Source of the DNA: Micavibrio sp. UBA6212
GTDB lineage: Bacteria; Pseudomonadota; Alphaproteobacteria; Micavibrionales; Micavibrionaceae
Length of the DNA stretch: 64,000 bases
Direction: 5' to 3'
NCBI GenBank assembly: GCA_002421905.1
Contig: DISK01000001.1
Span: forward strand, 124,001 to 188,000
Shown: in pieces, positions 8,517 to 17,079 of the stretch
Numbering within the stretch: position 1 is the stretch's first letter
How the letters are laid out: each line of letters begins with the position of its first letter
Program-made: the position numbers and the translations under genes
The notes under the pieces: generated by a model
What the model was told of the DNA's origin: nothing
What the model saw: the letters and a program-made list of their open reading frames with translations, nothing else
Database searches by the model: none

Positions 8517-8949
8517 CGAAATCCGGAGCCGTGGTTCGGGTGGAGGGTCGAGAAGGCGTGCGGGGAACAGGTTGTAACGCCACCATGTGCAAATCTTGCA
8601 GGACGCGAATGGTCTTGAGATATTGTTCTTGCGCCTTCATGGCCACCAGAAATTTCTCAGGCGCTTTGTTGATGTCCTGTTCAGGATCAATCTTACTGAG
8701 GATGATATGAAACATGGAATTGAGTTTGACCATCTGGGCAAACATCTCGCTTTGTACCTCTGCGCCTTTGAAATGTTCTGGAAGTTCAATTTCAGGGAAA
8801 GTGTTGGGGAGATCACGAATAGAACAGGTGTCTTCCTGTAAGGGTTCACAGGGGCGGGCATAGCTTTCCAAGGGCATATCGGGGTAAAGATGGGCGTAGG
8901 TCGGGATTGGGGTATCTTTTGGGGTGGGGGTGTTGTTGTCTTCGCTCAT
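8497..8949 (-). CDS. Hypothetical protein, partner of the downstream basic protein
   Basis: 150 residues from ATG 8949 (MSEDNNTPT). A longer in-frame opening to 9138 would reach into the repeat island and encode repeat-like sequence, so I reject it. The protein is acidic and Pro-rich at the N-terminus (residues 1-45), has a helical middle (about 65-115) and a short basic Pro/Arg/Thr-rich stretch before an acidic C-terminus (DFDDLLDF). No motif is recognised. An acidic protein coupled to a basic one (20-base overlap) suggests that the two products interact; this is inference. Confidence 0.6.
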   Translation of the reverse strand: MSEDNNTPTPKDTPIPTYAHLYPDMPLESYARPCEPLQEDTCSIRDLPNTFPEIELPEHFKGAEVQSEMFAQMVKLNSMFHIILSKIDPEQDINKAPEKFLVAMKAQEQYLKTIRVLQDLHMVALQPVPRTPSRPSTRTTAPDFDDLLDF

Positions 8950-9023
8950 TTTTTCTTTATAGGATATAATTCCTAGCAAGTCAAGATTTTTGTTTAAGTG
9001 CAAAAGGAGGGGATTTCTTTCTC

Positions 9024-9575
9024 TGTCATTCCCCGAATCTGCACAGCAGATTCTAGGGGAATCCATTTCTGTCTGGATTGCTTCGTCACTCATGTTCCTC
9101 GCAATGGACGGGGGTTTGTTTTTTAACCACCAAGACACGAAGACACCAAGAATTTGTCATTGCGAGCGACAGCGAAGCAAGCCAGAGAAAATGGTGTAAA
9201 GAATAAAAAATCACGAAGAGAAGCTCACAGGTTTAACTTCGCATCTTCGTTGCTTCGCGTTTTTATTCAAGGGTATGAAAGTCGTTCACGCGAAGAACGC
9301 CAAGGAGCGCCAAGGGCGTAGAGGTTATGGGGAAAACAAAAATTTTTTGTCATGCCCCGATTTATTCGGGGTATCCATAGTTTTCAAATGGATCACCCGA
9401 ACGAGTCGGGTGATGACGGTATGAAGGGGAATAGCGACGCAATCCAGAGAAAATGGCGTAAAGATCGCAGAGATTTTACTTCCCCGTATGGATTACCCGA
9501 ACAAGTCGGGTAATGACGAATTTATTATTCCGAGAGATGGATTGCTTCGTCACTTACGTTCCTCGCAATGACGGG
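9024..9575. repeat. Repeat island 1: interspersed palindromes and long units in a 641-base gene-free gap
   Basis: The gap 8950-9590 has no convincing gene. It holds: (a) palindromes built on CCCGA...TCGGG flanked by GTCAT and ATCCAT, at about 9024-9066, 9350-9377, 9391-9416 and 9489-9517; (b) copies of the GATTGCTTCGTCAC...CTCGCAATGAC family near 9074-9109, 9155-9185 (opposite orientation) and 9539-9573; (c) one long unit, 9223-9332, that recurs at 14879-15003 and 15116-15240; (d) a CACCAAGACACGAAG motif at 9127-9150. Together these resemble a non-coding repeat nest of the REP/MITE sort. Confidence 0.8.
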
Positions 9576-9590
9576 AGAAAAAGCGGATTT

Positions 9591-10247
9591 TTAGAGAATC
9601 GATTGTCCGGTTTTTTTCCAGTCTTCGACGAACGCGGCAAGGCCTTTGTCAGTCAGCGGGTGGCCGTAGAGTTGTTTGATAACCGAGGCCGGACAGGTTA
9701 CGACATCAGCGCCGATTTTGGCACTTTCAACAATATGCATCGGGTTGCGAACCGAGGCCACCAGAACTTCGGTCTGGAAGTCCGGATAGTTATCATAGAT
9801 TCCAACAATGTCCTGAATGAGAGTCAGTCCATCAGACCCGATATCATCGAGGCGTCCGACGAATGGAGAGATAAAGGCTGCACCTGCTTTGGCGGCGAGG
9901 ATTGCCTGAGCCGAAGAGAAGCACAAGGTCACGTTGACCATGGTGCCTTCGTCGGAGAGGCGTTTACAAACTTTCAGTCCATCGGGAGTGAGGGGGACTT
10001 TAACCGCGACATGATCTGCGATCTGGCGCAGCTTGTCGGCTTCTTTCCACATGGTTTCATAATCGGTCGAGGCCACTTCGGCGCTCACGGGGCCAGAAAC
10101 GACAGCACAGATTTCTTCGATCAATGGGATAAAAGCTTTGCCTGATTTCAGGATCAAAGACGGGTTGGTTGTAACCCCATCCAGCAGGCCAGTTGAGGCC
10201 ATTTCCTTGATTTCGTTAATATCTGCTGTGTCCACAAAGAATTTCAT
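9591..10247 (-). CDS. fsa: Fructose-6-phosphate aldolase / transaldolase-type enzyme
   Basis: Class I Schiff-base aldolase of the small transaldolase family (MipB/TalC/FSA). It either cleaves fructose 6-phosphate or performs the pentose-phosphate transaldolase reaction, and the sequence alone does not decide which. 218 residues, matching the 210-220 residue subfamily. N-terminal FFVDTADINEI and TGLLDGVTTNPSLI are diagnostic. The Schiff-base Lys lies in VAVKVPLTPDGL near residue 85. The C-terminal EDWKKTGQSIL is typical. ATG 10247 starts the conserved MKFFVDTA; the longer opening to 10319 runs back toward priA. It is divergent from priA across 84 bases, a neighbourhood seen in other Alphaproteobacteria. 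Confidence 0.93.
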   Translation of the reverse strand: MKFFVDTADINEIKEMASTGLLDGVTTNPSLILKSGKAFIPLIEEICAVVSGPVSAEVASTDYETMWKEADKLRQIADHVAVKVPLTPDGLKVCKRLSDEGTMVNVTLCFSSAQAILAAKAGAAFISPFVGRLDDIGSDGLTLIQDIVGIYDNYPDFQTEVLVASVRNPMHIVESAKIGADVVTCPASVIKQLYGHPLTDKGLAAFVEDWKKTGQSIL

Positions 10248-10331
10248 GATGCGTTGTTCCGTTTGGTTGTATATTTTGTGTGATGCAGGCACTATGCCTT
10301 GCTTGCAAATGGAAATCAAGGGTTTGAAGCT

Positions 10332-12491
10332 ATGCCGTTTTGCTCGGTTTTGGTCACATCTCCGGTTGAAAAAACCTATGATTACCTGATTCCCGAAGGA
10401 ATGGAATTAGGGGCGGGGGATTATGTTCTGGTGCCTTTGGGGCCTCGGGCTGTGCAGGGCGTGGTGTGGGCGGTTTCCCAGCAATCGGACGTTCCGGAAT
10501 CAAAAGTGAAGGCGGTCTTGCAAAAGCATGATTTGCCCGCAATGTCCGATCAGATGCGCGAATTTATCGCATGGGTTGCGCGGTATAATCTGGCCGCGCT
10601 CGGGGCAGTTTTGAAAATGGCAATCTCGGTTCCTCAGGCTTTGGAACCGTCCCAGCCTTTGACCGGATATGTGGCGGGGGAGAAAACCATTGATCTTAAT
10701 CCGTCACAAAAGAAAGTCGTCGCGTTATTGGAAGACGGTTTGCCCCGTCGTTTGAGCGAGATTGAAAAACAGGCCGAGGTGTCGTCTTCGATTGTTAAAA
10801 CTCTGGTGAAACACGGCGTGGTGGCGGCAGTTGATTTATTTGCCAAGGCGCCTTGTTCGAACCCTGATCCTGATTTTTTGCATGTCGAGTTGTCAAAGGA
10901 TCAATCTTTGGCGGCGGATCAAATTATCAATGCCGTGGGGCAAGACAAGTCTGCGTGTTTCTTGCTCGACGGGGTGACGGGGTCTGGTAAAACCGAAGTT
11001 TATTTCGAGGCGATTGCAGAAATTCTCAAACGCGGTCATCAGGCCTTGATCTTGATGCCCGAAATTGCGTTGTCCAATTCCTTTATTACACGATTCAAAT
11101 CACGTTTTGGTGTGACACCTGCTTTGTGGCATTCGTCAATGACTCCGGCTCAACGTCGCTTGACGTGGAGATCGGTTGTGACGGGACAGACACGCGTTAT
11201 TGTTGGCGCACGATCTGCTTTATTTCTGCCCTATGCTGATTTGGGATTGATTGTCGTCGACGAAGAGCATGACGGGGCGTATAAGCAGGAAGAGGTCTTG
11301 ATTTATCATGCGCGGGATATGGCGGTGGTGCGTGGTAGTTTGTCAAAAATTCCGGTGGTGCTGGCTTCTGCGACTCCGTCTTTGGAGACGATGCAAAATG
11401 TTATAGACGGGCGATATCAGCATTTGAAATTGCCTGACCGGTTTGGCGGGGCGACCAAGCCGGATATCAAAATTGTTGATTTGCGCAAAGATAAGCCCGA
11501 GCGGCAGCATTTCATTGCGCCTTCTTTACGAGATGAGATTTCGGCAACGTTAGAAAAGCATGAGCAGGCTTTGTTGTTTCTCAACCGCAGAGGGTTTGCT
11601 CCCTTGACGTTATGCCGGACGTGCGGTCACCGGATTGAATGCCCGAAATGTACGGCTTGGTTGGTTGAACATCGTCGTACCCACCATCTGCATTGTCACC
11701 ATTGCGGGTATGCGATGAAATTGCCGGAAAACTGTCCGTCTTGTGGGGATGCAGATTCACTGGTGGCGTGTGGGCCGGGGGTCGAGCGGATTGCCGAAGA
11801 GGTGGCCGAATATTTTCCCGATGCGCGCGTGTTGGTGATGGCAAGTGATGTTCTTGATTCCCATGAAAAATTGACCAAGGCCTTGGAAGATATTCGTGAG
11901 GCACGGGTGGATATTATTATCGGCACGCAGGTGATTGCCAAGGGACACCATTTCCCGCAGATTACCTGTGTCGGGATTATTGATGCCGACCTTGGTTTGT
12001 CGGGCGGAGATTTACGCGCGACCGAACGCAGTTTTCAACTTCTTCATCAGGTATCGGGACGCGCAGGGCGAGAAGCTTTGGCGGGTCATGTTTTTCTGCA
12101 AACTTATAATGCCGAGCAGCGCGTCATGCAGATGTTGGCCGATGATAATCGTGACGGGTTTATGGAAGTCGAGTCCCTTGAGCGTCGAAGAGCCCATATG
12201 CCACCTTTTTCACGGCTGGCGGCGTTGGTGATTTCGGGGAGTAATGAGGCCGCAACACGCGATGCGGCACTGGCGATTGGACGCGCCGCGCCCCGCGCCG
12301 AAGGAGTACGAATTTTAGGCCCTGCCCAAGCGCAGATGTACCGGATCAGGGGGAAATATCGTCAACGCATTCTGGTGCAGGCGGATAAAAATCTGAATAT
12401 TCAAAAGATGATTACGCAGTGGTTGGCGTTGGTTAAAACACCATCGGGTGTCAGGGTTCAGATTGATATTGACCCGCAAAGTTTCTTATAA
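10332..12491 (+). CDS. priA: Primosomal protein N' (replication restart helicase PriA)
   Basis: Superfamily 2 3'-5' helicase that recognises stalled forks and reloads the replicative helicase. 719 residues. The N-terminal 3'-DNA-binding domain begins with the family-typical VEKTYDYLIPEG. Walker A is DGVTGSGKTEVY near residue 220; Walker B is VVDEEHDGAYKQEE, a DEEH box. The paired zinc sites that bind the fork are visible as CRTCGHRIECPKC and HCHHCGY...NCPSCGD between about residues 435 and 475. The QVSGRAGR motif VI follows. ATG 10332 gives the conserved start (MPFCSVLV); an upstream in-frame start at 10299 adds an atypical extension. It is convergent with the spermidine synthase-like gene, with 25 bases between. 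Confidence 0.97.
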   Translation: MPFCSVLVTSPVEKTYDYLIPEGMELGAGDYVLVPLGPRAVQGVVWAVSQQSDVPESKVKAVLQKHDLPAMSDQMREFIAWVARYNLAALGAVLKMAISVPQALEPSQPLTGYVAGEKTIDLNPSQKKVVALLEDGLPRRLSEIEKQAEVSSSIVKTLVKHGVVAAVDLFAKAPCSNPDPDFLHVELSKDQSLAADQIINAVGQDKSACFLLDGVTGSGKTEVYFEAIAEILKRGHQALILMPEIALSNSFITRFKSRFGVTPALWHSSMTPAQRRLTWRSVVTGQTRVIVGARSALFLPYADLGLIVVDEEHDGAYKQEEVLIYHARDMAVVRGSLSKIPVVLASATPSLETMQNVIDGRYQHLKLPDRFGGATKPDIKIVDLRKDKPERQHFIAPSLRDEISATLEKHEQALLFLNRRGFAPLTLCRTCGHRIECPKCTAWLVEHRRTHHLHCHHCGYAMKLPENCPSCGDADSLVACGPGVERIAEEVAEYFPDARVLVMASDVLDSHEKLTKALEDIREARVDIIIGTQVIAKGHHFPQITCVGIIDADLGLSGGDLRATERSFQLLHQVSGRAGREALAGHVFLQTYNAEQRVMQMLADDNRDGFMEVESLERRRAHMPPFSRLAALVISGSNEAATRDAALAIGRAAPRAEGVRILGPAQAQMYRIRGKYRQRILVQADKNLNIQKMITQWLALVKTPSGVRVQIDIDPQSFL

Positions 12492-12501
12492 TTTTTTCCT
12501 A

Positions 12502-12531
12502 TTATTTTAAGTCTCTTTATTTTAAGTCTCT
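12502..12531. repeat. Perfect 15-base tandem direct repeat over a gene end
   Basis: TTATTTTAAGTCTCT occurs twice back to back (12502-12516, 12517-12531). The second copy encodes the last four codons and the stop of the spermidine synthase-like gene on the minus strand; the first is an exact duplicate just beyond the stop. Confidence 0.9.
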
Positions 12532-13956
12532 GGGGCGGTCGGCATATGACCGGTTGAGATTATCCGTATAGATCCGGTGAGGGTGTTGTGTTGCCGTATT
12601 TTGAGCAGAGTAGAGAAGATTTGCTACATTATCTGTTTTCCATGCGTTGAAACCGGGGCTAACGATCTGGCGGGTCATGTCCGGGAAGACAGACCGAAAA
12701 GTCGCATCAATATTGCGCGAAAAAGCATCCTGATAGACAGGATTTGCGATGACGTTGGCGGTGATAAATCCATCAGGTTGAAGCGCCCCTTTGACCTGTT
12801 CAAAAAAATCGCGTGTGACCAGATGTTCAGGGATATTCTGAAGTCCAAAGAACAGATCAATCAGGATCAGATCATATTTCTGTGTGTTTTGTGTCAAGAA
12901 TCCACGGGCAGGCATGGGATGAAAATTCTTATTTGGCCCGAGTTCATGTCCCAGAAAATATTTTTCGGAAATATCTTTTAACGATCCGTCAATGTCAACA
13001 AAGTCGTATATGTTTGTATCATCATCAAGACCAAGTGTGAACCCACCAGCCCCTAAGACCAGAATATGTGCGGGTTTTCGATCATCGGGGATTGTGTTGA
13101 TAAAATGATCATCGAGATATCTGATATAAGGATAGGGTTTCCCATTCTTATCTATCCCCGATGATACGGTGTTGTTCAGAATGAGCATCTTCATCCCGTC
13201 TTCGGGATTTGTCATCACGGCGATGTCATTGTATTTGTTACTTTCCACGATATGAAATGAATCAAGAATTTTCTGGCTGTTTAGGGCGTAGGCGACCAAA
13301 ACCAGCCCTGTTGCAATGATAAGAGTTTTTTCGATGCGGGCGGATTTGTTGAGGCTGGTATAGAGCAACACCGCCAGAACGATATTTACAACCACGGTAT
13401 AATTGACACCGATATAAGACATCAGAATGAGGGTGGTAAACGTCGCCCCAATGAAAGACCCTAATGTCGAGATGAAAAGAATTTTTCCAGTGGTTTCGGA
13501 GAGTTTTTGTTCGGAAAAGAAATTACTGAGAAGGGGCGTGGTCTGCCCCAATAAAAATACAGGCGTGACCAAAAAAATAAAAGTGTAAAAGGTTGTTACA
13601 AAAATACGGTCATTGCTCAGGTTCGAAATAATGGTCTGGACAAATAAAGCGGAGGAGAGAAAGGAAAGCCCCAAAAGAATGAAAACAGAAGATATGAGAA
13701 TATTATGCGAAAGTTTGCGCCGGATGGTGCGGTTGTAGTCTTTTCCCAATCGGGATGGGGTGAATTTTCCACCGAAATAATATCCGGCCGCCAGTGGGAG
13801 CAGCACCGCCGCGATAATAATGGATATAGTGTCCGTGCCACTTCCGACATAAGGGGTTAGAATGCGGATCGCCAGTAATTCTGTCGAGAGAACAATGTAG
13901 CCTTCGACAAAGATAATCAGAAAAATGTAAAAAATGGCACGGGGCGTCAGGGTCAT
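12517..13956 (-). CDS. Membrane protein with spermidine synthase-like methyltransferase-fold domain
   Basis: 479 residues. The first 215 residues hold about seven or eight membrane helices, starting at residues 8-28. The C-terminal half is a Rossmann domain like polyamine aminopropyltransferases: HILVLGAGGFTLGL is the nucleotide/SAM-type glycine loop near residue 296, FVDIDGSL follows as the acidic ribose-binding strand, and YDLILIDLF is the later active-site strand. Such fused membrane/spermidine-synthase-like proteins are widespread and mostly uncharacterised, so polyamine synthesis should not be assumed. ATG 13956 is preceded by GGAG with eight-base spacing. It is divergent from the TraX-like gene and convergent with priA. 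Confidence 0.8.
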   Translation of the reverse strand: MTLTPRAIFYIFLIIFVEGYIVLSTELLAIRILTPYVGSGTDTISIIIAAVLLPLAAGYYFGGKFTPSRLGKDYNRTIRRKLSHNILISSVFILLGLSFLSSALFVQTIISNLSNDRIFVTTFYTFIFLVTPVFLLGQTTPLLSNFFSEQKLSETTGKILFISTLGSFIGATFTTLILMSYIGVNYTVVVNIVLAVLLYTSLNKSARIEKTLIIATGLVLVAYALNSQKILDSFHIVESNKYNDIAVMTNPEDGMKMLILNNTVSSGIDKNGKPYPYIRYLDDHFINTIPDDRKPAHILVLGAGGFTLGLDDDTNIYDFVDIDGSLKDISEKYFLGHELGPNKNFHPMPARGFLTQNTQKYDLILIDLFFGLQNIPEHLVTRDFFEQVKGALQPDGFITANVIANPVYQDAFSRNIDATFRSVFPDMTRQIVSPGFNAWKTDNVANLLYSAQNTATQHPHRIYTDNLNRSYADRPRDLK

Positions 13957-14029
13957 GCTTGTTCTCCATATATGTTTTTACTCTAGCACGAAAAATATGT
14001 ATCATCGACTGGTTATTCGGAGTTTTCCA

Positions 14030-14839
14030 ATGTTTCGCCTTTCTTCGCGCTTTTCGCCATATCAGAATCTGACCAGCTATGATTTTTTGAAATTTTTTGC
14101 TGTGGTTACGATGGTTATCGACCATATCGGATTTTTCTTTTTTCCCGATCTGGATTGGCTAAGGGTCATTGGACGGATGAGTTTTCCGGTTTGGATGTTT
14201 TTGATCGGATATGCCCGAACACGGGATATCCCTAAATCCATGTGGATCGGATGTGCTTTGTTGTTGGGTTCCAATATTGTGATGGGAGAATATATATTTC
14301 CATTGAATATTCTGGCCCTGATGATCGTGATGCGGTTCAGTCTTGATGCATTGAGCCGTGTTGTTTTCAAGAGCAAGGAAGGATTGTTCTATTCCTTTCT
14401 GGTTTTTTGTATTCTTGGGTTTCCGCTTTATATGGTGATTGAATATTCAACGTTTGGCGTGTTGATTGTTTTGCTGGGGTATGCCGTGCGACATCGGGGC
14501 GAGACTTGTCTGGGGACATGGGCTGAAAAAATCTATTTCGGCGCCGTGATGAGCGTTGTGGCTTTTAGTCAGATTTTTATATTCCATTTTCTGGACTCTC
14601 TTGCCTATGCGGCCTTTGTAGGGTTTATGGCTGTCGGGGTGATGTTGTATCACTTTAGGCCGCAGGAATACCCTGTGTTGACGAAAAAAATGCCAATTGT
14701 CTTTCGCTGGGTGTTGCAGTTTTGCGGGCGATATAGTCTGGAAATTTACGTTGTCCATGTGATCGCCTTTGCTGCGCTTGCCATGGCCATAGGGAACGAT
14801 GAGGTGGAGTGGTTTTCACCGGATTTGTTTTTTCATTGA
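14030..14839 (+). CDS. TraX-family membrane protein
   Basis: 269 residues, almost entirely membrane helices (eight or nine). The N-terminal SYDFLKFFAVVTMVIDHIG, then MSFPVWMFLIGYA, is the TraX signature, and the C-terminal segment SLEIYVVHV matches the acyltransferase-like end of the family. In the F plasmid TraX N-acetylates pilin; chromosomal relatives are mostly uncharacterised. CGGAG lies seven bases before ATG 14030, so I prefer it to the earlier ATG at 13997. It stands alone, divergent from the spermidine synthase-like gene and followed by a repeat island. A role in acylating pilin or surface glycans is possible but unsupported by context, since the pilus locus is 20 kb away. Confidence 0.75.
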   Translation: MFRLSSRFSPYQNLTSYDFLKFFAVVTMVIDHIGFFFFPDLDWLRVIGRMSFPVWMFLIGYARTRDIPKSMWIGCALLLGSNIVMGEYIFPLNILALMIVMRFSLDALSRVVFKSKEGLFYSFLVFCILGFPLYMVIEYSTFGVLIVLLGYAVRHRGETCLGTWAEKIYFGAVMSVVAFSQIFIFHFLDSLAYAAFVGFMAVGVMLYHFRPQEYPVLTKKMPIVFRWVLQFCGRYSLEIYVVHVIAFAALAMAIGNDEVEWFSPDLFFH

Positions 14840-14878
14840 GTTCTGAAGAATTCGCGATGACGGGGGTTTGTTTTTGAA

Positions 14879-15383
14879 CCACCAAGACACGAAGAGAAGC
14901 AGACAGGTTTAACTTCGCATCTTCGTTGCTTCGCGTTTTTATTGAAGTGTATGAAAGTCGTTCACGCGAAGAGCGCGAAGGAGCGCCAAGGACGCAGAGG
15001 TTATTCGTAGTTTTCAAATGGATCACCCGAACAAGTCGGGTGATGACGAATTATTATCCCGATAACTGGATTGCTTCGTCACTCACGTTCCTCGCAATGA
15101 CGAGGATATTTTTATCACCAAGACACGAAGAGCGGCAGACAGGTTTAACTTCGCATCTTCGTTGCTTCGTGTTTTTATTGAAGTGTATGAAAGTCGTTCA
15201 CGCGAAGAGCGCGAAGAAGCGCCAGGGACGCAGAGTTTTTTGGGGAAAACACAAAGTAGTTTTTACCACCAAGACACGAAGACACCAAGAATTCGTCATT
15301 GCGAGCGACAGTGAAGCAATCCAGTCAATATCCTTTCTGGATCGCCACGCGTCTTTCAGTCGCTTGCGATGATGGGGAGGGCG
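14879..15383. repeat. Repeat island 2: two long units and interspersed palindromes in a 555-base gap
   Basis: The gap 14840-15394 has no convincing gene. Two near-identical long units (14879-15003 and 15116-15240) share ACAGGTTTAACTTCGCATC, GTTGCTTCG, TGAAAGTCGTTCACGCGAAG and a GGACGCAGAG end, and match the unit at 9223-9332. Between them are a CCCGAACAAGTCGGG palindrome (about 15022-15048) and an ATTGCTTCGTCACTCACG...CTCGCAATGACG copy (15069-15101). After them come a CACCAAGACACGAAG copy (15267-15290) and a CATTGCGAGCGACAGTGAAG copy (15297-15324). Confidence 0.85.
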
Positions 15384-15394
15384 GTCGGAGGAAA

Positions 15395-17038
15395 TTAGGA
15401 GGCCTTTGCCGTGGTGCGGAGATTGAGGGCGGCTTCCATCAGGTTTTTTGTATAGGTTTGAGCGGGGTTGTCAAAGACATCGGCGGCCCTACCGTATTCA
15501 ACCATTTTTCCGTCTTTCATCACCAGAATATCGTGTGACATGGCGCGCACGACTTTCAGGTCGTGGCTGATAAAGATATAGGACAGGTCGTGCCGGCTTT
15601 GCAGATTTTGCAGTAGTTCGACGACTTGCGCCTGTACCGAGACGTCGAGCGCCGAGGTTGGTTCGTCAAGAATGATGAGTTTGGGATGAAGTACCAATGC
15701 ACGGGCAATGGAAATGCGTTGGCGTTGACCGCCGGAAAATTCATGCGGGTAGCGGTGCCGTGTCGCGGGGTCAAGCTGGACATTTTCCAGTGCTTCGATG
15801 ATTTTTTCTTCGCGTTCGGATTTTGTGATATGGGGGAAATGGATACCCAGACCTTCACCGATAATGCTGCTGACGCTCATGCGCGGGGATAGTGACCCGA
15901 ACGGGTCTTGAAAGACGATTTGCATATCGGCCCGCAGAGCACGAAGGGTCTTGCCCGTCAGGTTTTCAATGTTGCGTCCCATGAATTCGATTGAGCCAGT
16001 TGAGCCCAAAAGGCGCAGCAAGGCAAGGCCAAGCGTAGTTTTTCCCGATCCTGATTCCCCGACAATACCAAGCGTATGTTTCTGGCGCAGGGTCAGGGAA
16101 ATATCATCAACGGCATGTACAAATTTTGTGGTTTTTCCAAAAAGGCCTTTCTTGACCGGAAAACGGACATGAATATTTTCTGCCCGAAGAATGACCGGAG
16201 CATTTTCATTGACCTGTTGTTGCAGGGCGCGTGGTTGAGCCGCCAATAACAGTTTTGTATAGTCATGGGTGGGCGTTGAAAATAATTTTGTTTTACTGGC
16301 ATGTTCGACAATTTCACCGTGTTTCATCACACAGATATCGTCACACATTTTTTCGACCACTTTGAGATCGTGGCTGATAAGGATCAGTCCCATATTCAGT
16401 CTTGTTTTCAAATCCTGGAGCAGTTCGAGGATTTGTGCCTGGATCGTGACATCCAGAGCAGTTGTGGGTTCATCGGCAATCAACAGATCAGGCGTGTTGG
16501 CCAGTGCCATGGCGATCATGATCCGTTGACGTTGACCACCGGAGAGTTCATGCGGATAGGATTTGAGTCGGTCTTTGAGTTTGGGCAGACCGACCAGATC
16601 CATCAAGTCCAGAACACGGCGTTCAATTTCGTCTTTTGGACTGCGCGGGTAGTGGAGTTGAATGACTTCGGCAATCTGTTTGTAGATGGTGTGCAGCGGA
16701 TTGAGCGAGGTCATCGGTTCTTGAAAGATCATACCGATTTTATCACCGCGAATTGATCTGAGGTTCTTGTGATTTAACCCGATAAGTTCGCGGCCTTCGA
16801 ATTTGATCGAACCGGAGGGGTGTGATGCCATTGGATAGGGGAGGAGTTGCATGATTGAGAGGGCGGTAACCGATTTTCCTGACCCTGATTCCCCCACCAG
16901 TGCCAGACTTTGGCCACGATCAAGTGAGAAGGTGACATGTTTGACGGCATCAAAAACACCGTCCGGTGTTTTGAACCGGACGCCGAGATCATGAATATCA
17001 AGAAGTCTGGGAGAGGACCCCAAAGATGAATGTGTCAT
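15395..17038 (-). CDS. yejF: Peptide ABC transporter, double ATPase subunit YejF
   Basis: ATP-hydrolysing subunit of a YejABEF-type oligopeptide importer, carrying both nucleotide-binding domains in one chain of 547 residues. Domain 1: Walker A GESGSGKSVTAL near residue 48, signature LSGGQRQRIMIA, Walker B LLIADEPTTALD. Domain 2: Walker A GESGSGKTTLGL, signature FSGGQRQRISIA, Walker B LIILDEPTSALD. Both are complete, so both sites should be active. I use ATG 17038; the frame extends to a TTG at 17047. The other Yej genes lie upstream on the same strand at 22.1, 23.6 and 29.1 kb, so this is the most distant piece of a scattered operon. A GNAT gene lies 41 bases upstream. Confidence 0.93.
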   Translation of the reverse strand: MTHSSLGSSPRLLDIHDLGVRFKTPDGVFDAVKHVTFSLDRGQSLALVGESGSGKSVTALSIMQLLPYPMASHPSGSIKFEGRELIGLNHKNLRSIRGDKIGMIFQEPMTSLNPLHTIYKQIAEVIQLHYPRSPKDEIERRVLDLMDLVGLPKLKDRLKSYPHELSGGQRQRIMIAMALANTPDLLIADEPTTALDVTIQAQILELLQDLKTRLNMGLILISHDLKVVEKMCDDICVMKHGEIVEHASKTKLFSTPTHDYTKLLLAAQPRALQQQVNENAPVILRAENIHVRFPVKKGLFGKTTKFVHAVDDISLTLRQKHTLGIVGESGSGKTTLGLALLRLLGSTGSIEFMGRNIENLTGKTLRALRADMQIVFQDPFGSLSPRMSVSSIIGEGLGIHFPHITKSEREEKIIEALENVQLDPATRHRYPHEFSGGQRQRISIARALVLHPKLIILDEPTSALDVSVQAQVVELLQNLQSRHDLSYIFISHDLKVVRAMSHDILVMKDGKMVEYGRAADVFDNPAQTYTKNLMEAALNLRTTAKAS

Positions 17039-17079
17039 GGGTTCCAATGTAAGTCGTTTTTAACAGTATGGAAAGAGGA

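Noticed and set aside
8950..9138. Longer start (9138) for the gene ending at 8497
   Set aside because: The extension lies in repeat-island sequence and encodes repeat-like residues; ATG 8949 gives a normal protein start.
14926..15372. 148-codon frame in repeat island 2
   Set aside because: It is translated repeat sequence (VIASDSEAIQS-type residues), as expected from the interspersed family and not from a gene.
9024..15383. Possible CRISPR arrays in the repeat islands
   Set aside because: Repeat lengths and spacings are irregular, units differ in type and orientation, and no cas gene is present.
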